From positions 1-64,000 of the forward strand of contig NZ_JHWJ01000011.1 in assembly GCF_000687555.1 (NCBI RefSeq): a DNA stretch of 64,000 bases, in the 5' to 3' direction. A program made the position numbers and the translations under genes. Positions 61,972 to 64,000 of the stretch are shown here, one piece after another (the stretch's first letter is position 1; the number at the start of each line of letters is the position of its first letter). This stretch comes from [Clostridium] aerotolerans DSM 5434. Lineage in GTDB: Bacteria > Bacillota > Clostridia > Lachnospirales > Lachnospiraceae. The notes under the pieces were generated by a model. The model made no database searches. It had not been told where the DNA came from and saw only the letters and a program-made list of their open reading frames with translations.

Positions 61972-63156
61972 TTACTTTTTCTCCGTCAGATAATAAAGAA
62001 AGGCGGCTAGTGGAAGAACGATTCCAAGTACAGAAGCCATATTCCAGCCTCCGCTTGCATAGATAAAGCCACCAAGGGCTGACCCTGCGGCACCTCCCAG
62101 GAAGAATACTGCCATAAATAAACCATTGACCCTGCCCCGAATCTCATCTCCAAGAGAATAGATGGCCTGCTGCCCTAGAACCAGGTTCCCGGAAACCGCC
62201 ATATCAAGAAGGATTGCAGATGCACAAAACAGGAATAAGGAGATGCTTTCCTGACCGGCAAATACATGGATCAGACCAAAGGAAGACGCAGCCAGTAAAA
62301 ATGCGATTCCTGTAAGAAGTCTGGAATACCCCTTATCCGCAAGTCTTCCGGCAATGGGAGCCGCCACAGCTCCCGCCACTCCAGCAAAGCCAAAGAGCGC
62401 AATCTCCTTCTGGTCCAAATGAAAATGCTGGGATAAATACATGGGGACCACGGTCCAGAACAGGCTGAAGCTTCCAAAAAGGGCTGCCTGATAAAGGGAT
62501 CTCCGGCGAAGGAGAGGGATGGAACAAATCAAATGCCAAAGGGACTTAATGATCTTCTTATAGCTTTCCGTGGGCTTTGGGTTTCTCTTAGGAAGAAGCC
62601 TGCTTAAAACTAACGTAAGAACCACCATGATAACGGCTGATAAATAATACACTGCCCTCCAACCAAGGTATCCGGTAATCAGGCTGGCGGCAGGCCTGGC
62701 AAGCATGATTCCAAGCAAAAGTCCGCTCATTACGTTACCTACGGCCTTTCCCCGTTCCGTTGCCGGTGCCAGATGAGCTGCAAAGGGCACCAGCACCTGA
62801 GCGGCTACAGACCCGGCTCCGATGAGAACGGCTGACAGAAAAAAGAGTTCTGTATTCTTTGACAGTGGCGCTGTTAAAAGTCCCACAATGGCAACAAGAA
62901 GAGTGGAAACAGTCAATTTCCTGTTTTCCAGTAAATCGCTTAAAGGTACGAGAAACAACAGTCCTGCGGCGTAGCCAAGCTGGGTCATAGTAACAATTAA
63001 CCCGGACATGCCAGGAGAAATTCCGGTATCCTTGCTGATAGGCCCCACCAGGGGCTGGGAGTAATACAGGTTTGCAACAATCAGGCCGCAGGAGGCAGCC
63101 AAAAGCAGGATCAGCCAGCTGGGAATCTTTTTCTCTTCCTTGGTTTCAATCATCAT
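61972..63156 (-). CDS. MFS transporter, multidrug-type
   Basis: Twelve-helix major facilitator (394 aa) of the arabinose/drug exporter type. The loop between helices 2 and 3 reads VPLSDLLENRKL, and GRLADKGYSRL is the equivalent in the second half. It is probably an efflux pump. It is divergent from a TetR regulator and controlled by a promoter whose spacer contains a TetR-type dyad. Confidence 0.88.
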   Translation of the reverse strand: MMIETKEEKKIPSWLILLLAASCGLIVANLYYSQPLVGPISKDTGISPGMSGLIVTMTQLGYAAGLLFLVPLSDLLENRKLTVSTLLVAIVGLLTAPLSKNTELFFLSAVLIGAGSVAAQVLVPFAAHLAPATERGKAVGNVMSGLLLGIMLARPAASLITGYLGWRAVYYLSAVIMVVLTLVLSRLLPKRNPKPTESYKKIIKSLWHLICSIPLLRRRSLYQAALFGSFSLFWTVVPMYLSQHFHLDQKEIALFGFAGVAGAVAAPIAGRLADKGYSRLLTGIAFLLAASSFGLIHVFAGQESISLFLFCASAILLDMAVSGNLVLGQQAIYSLGDEIRGRVNGLFMAVFFLGGAAGSALGGFIYASGGWNMASVLGIVLPLAAFLYYLTEKK

Positions 63157-63179
63157 TTTTTTATCCTCCTCTATATACT

Positions 63180-63275
63180 AAACGCAACGTTTATTAATTA
63201 CATATTAAACGCATCGTTTCGTTTTGTCAACCCTGTTTTTTTATATTTTTTTATGTTATAATGAACGCAACGTAT
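63180..63275. promoter_or_regulatory. Divergent MFS/TetR promoters with three operator copies
   Basis: Three copies of one motif: AAACG-CAA-CGTTT (63180-63192), AAACG-CAT-CGTTT (63207-63219) and GAACG-CAA-CGTAT (63263-63275). The MFS promoter on the minus strand is TTGACA (63230-63225), a 17-base spacer and TAATAT (63207-63202), with copy 2 in the spacer. A TATAAT at 63257-63262 faces the TetR gene, followed immediately by copy 3. The layout indicates joint repression of both genes by the TetR protein. Confidence 0.85.
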
Positions 63276-63309
63276 TTAAATTGATTATAAGTGGAAAAGG
63301 GAGAATCAT

Positions 63310-63891
63310 ATGGAGAAAAAAATGGGACGTCCCAGAAGCGAAAAGACAAAGAAAGCCATACTGGATGCAGCGTATGAGCTTCTGCTGGAGAATGGCTTTC
63401 CTTCTATGACAGTGGAAGGAATTGCGGAAAAAGCAGGGGTAAGTAAGGCCACCATATACAAATGGTGGCCCAATAAGGCTGCCGTGGTACTGGACGGCTT
63501 TTTTGCAGCCACGGAATTACTGTTAGAGGTACCGGATACCGGCTCTGCAAAGGAAGATTTGATCCTGCAGGCGGATCATCTGGCTGCATTTCTGATAAGC
63601 CCCAAAGGCAGAGTTATAACAGAATTGATTGCAGAAGGACAATCCGATGAAAAGGTGGCAAAGGAATACAGAGACCGGTATTTTAATCCCCGGAGACTGA
63701 TCTCAAAGCATATAATGGAACGGGGAATGGAGCGAGGGGAGTTAAGGCAGGATCTGGACATCGAGCTATGTATTGACCTTATTTTTGCTCCTATCTTCTA
63801 TCGGCTTTTAATCACAGGAGAACCTGTGGATTCGGCATTTGTAAAGAAGCTGATTGCTTATGCTTTTGCTGGACTAAATGGGAATCCATAA
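63310..63891 (+). CDS. TetR-family regulator
   Basis: TetR repressor (193 aa) with an N-terminal HTH (residues 12-60; FPSMTVEGIAEKAGVSKATIYKWWPNK) and a helical ligand domain ending in a TetR_C-type region (SKHIMERGMERGELRQDLDIELCIDLIF). It most likely represses itself and the divergent MFS pump until an inducer binds. The ATG lies shortly after GGGAGAAT. Confidence 0.92.
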   Translation: MEKKMGRPRSEKTKKAILDAAYELLLENGFPSMTVEGIAEKAGVSKATIYKWWPNKAAVVLDGFFAATELLLEVPDTGSAKEDLILQADHLAAFLISPKGRVITELIAEGQSDEKVAKEYRDRYFNPRRLISKHIMERGMERGELRQDLDIELCIDLIFAPIFYRLLITGEPVDSAFVKKLIAYAFAGLNGNP

Positions 63892-63897
63892 AAACAT

Positions 63898-64000
63898 TTA
63901 TTCAATGATATAGGCGGACACAATCTCACCATAGTAAGCGGTGTGGTAATCCCTGTTAGCCCCGTAAAAGGAGCCGTCAACATCTTGAGGATAGCACGAT
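63898..64000 (-). CDS. 3' end of a gene running off the window (flavin-reductase-like)
   Basis: An open reading frame enters from the right edge and stops at 63898-63900. The 33 visible residues include CYPQDVDGSFYGANRDYHT and end AYIIE. This resembles the C-terminus of flavin-reductase-like FMN-binding proteins, but too little is present to be sure. Confidence 0.5.
   Translation of the reverse strand, partial: SCYPQDVDGSFYGANRDYHTAYYGEIVSAYIIE

Overview
The window looks like chromosomal DNA of an anaerobic, fermentative Lachnospiraceae-type Firmicute (Lacrimispora / Clostridium saccharolyticum-like). This is inferred from moderate GC, AGGAGG-type ribosome binding sites, an S-layer (SLH) protein, a [FeFe]-hydrogenase maturase (HydE), a PTS with a LicR-type regulator, and many paired regulator/transporter units. 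No rRNA, tRNA, CRISPR array or complete IS was seen. The species assignment is inference only.

Layout. 0-14 kb is a metal-ion and surface region: a serine recombinase, a DtxR/MntR-family repressor, a soft-metal P1B ATPase, a 1764-residue SLH surface protein, CsoR, FeoA and an MgtA-type Mg2+ ATPase. The mgtA gene is preceded by a 34-codon leader ORF and an attenuator-like terminator. A tyrosine integrase follows. The csoR and P1B-ATPase promoters carry the same operator, TATACC-N4-GGGGTAT, which links two genes 6 kb apart. 14-21 kb holds a LysE exporter, a DODA-type dioxygenase, an ArsR-like regulator with an MFS exporter, and a diguanylate cyclase / acetyltransferase / diguanylate cyclase operon whose first gene probably starts at ATT. 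21-28 kb is a beta-glucoside locus: PTS IIC, a small membrane protein, IIA, IIB, an AEC carrier and a 68-residue protein in one operon, divergent from a GH1 6-phospho-beta-glucosidase and followed by a LicR-type regulator.

28-44 kb holds a lipoprotein/two-component operon, a nitroreductase with a flavodoxin-ferredoxin protein, YitT, HydE, a PhnP-like hydrolase, a Nudix hydrolase, a MerR regulator divergent from a heterodimeric ABC exporter, and a MarR regulator divergent from an EamA transporter. 44-51 kb is an amino-acid uptake and catabolism operon (ABC transporter, Fe-alcohol dehydrogenase, class III aminotransferase), with a cytidylate-kinase-like protein and a PucR regulator. 51-54 kb has a phosphoesterase, a DUF1266-like protein and an Asp/Glu racemase. 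54-62 kb is an amine/amino-acid oxidation cluster: RidA, an ornithine-cyclodeaminase-family protein, a four-polypeptide flavin/iron-sulfur dehydrogenase, an APC permease and an AraC regulator. The window ends with an MFS/TetR pair sharing three operators and the 3' end of another gene.

The recurring theme is local control. At least six regulator genes lie beside a promoter with a visible dyad (CsoR, ArsR-like, LicR, MerR, MarR, TetR), several placed inside the -35/-10 spacer. The strongest candidates for new biology are the mgtA leader/attenuator, the anaerobe-type multi-subunit amine dehydrogenase operon, the AEC carrier embedded in a PTS operon, and an 84-nt folded element at 44.1 kb.
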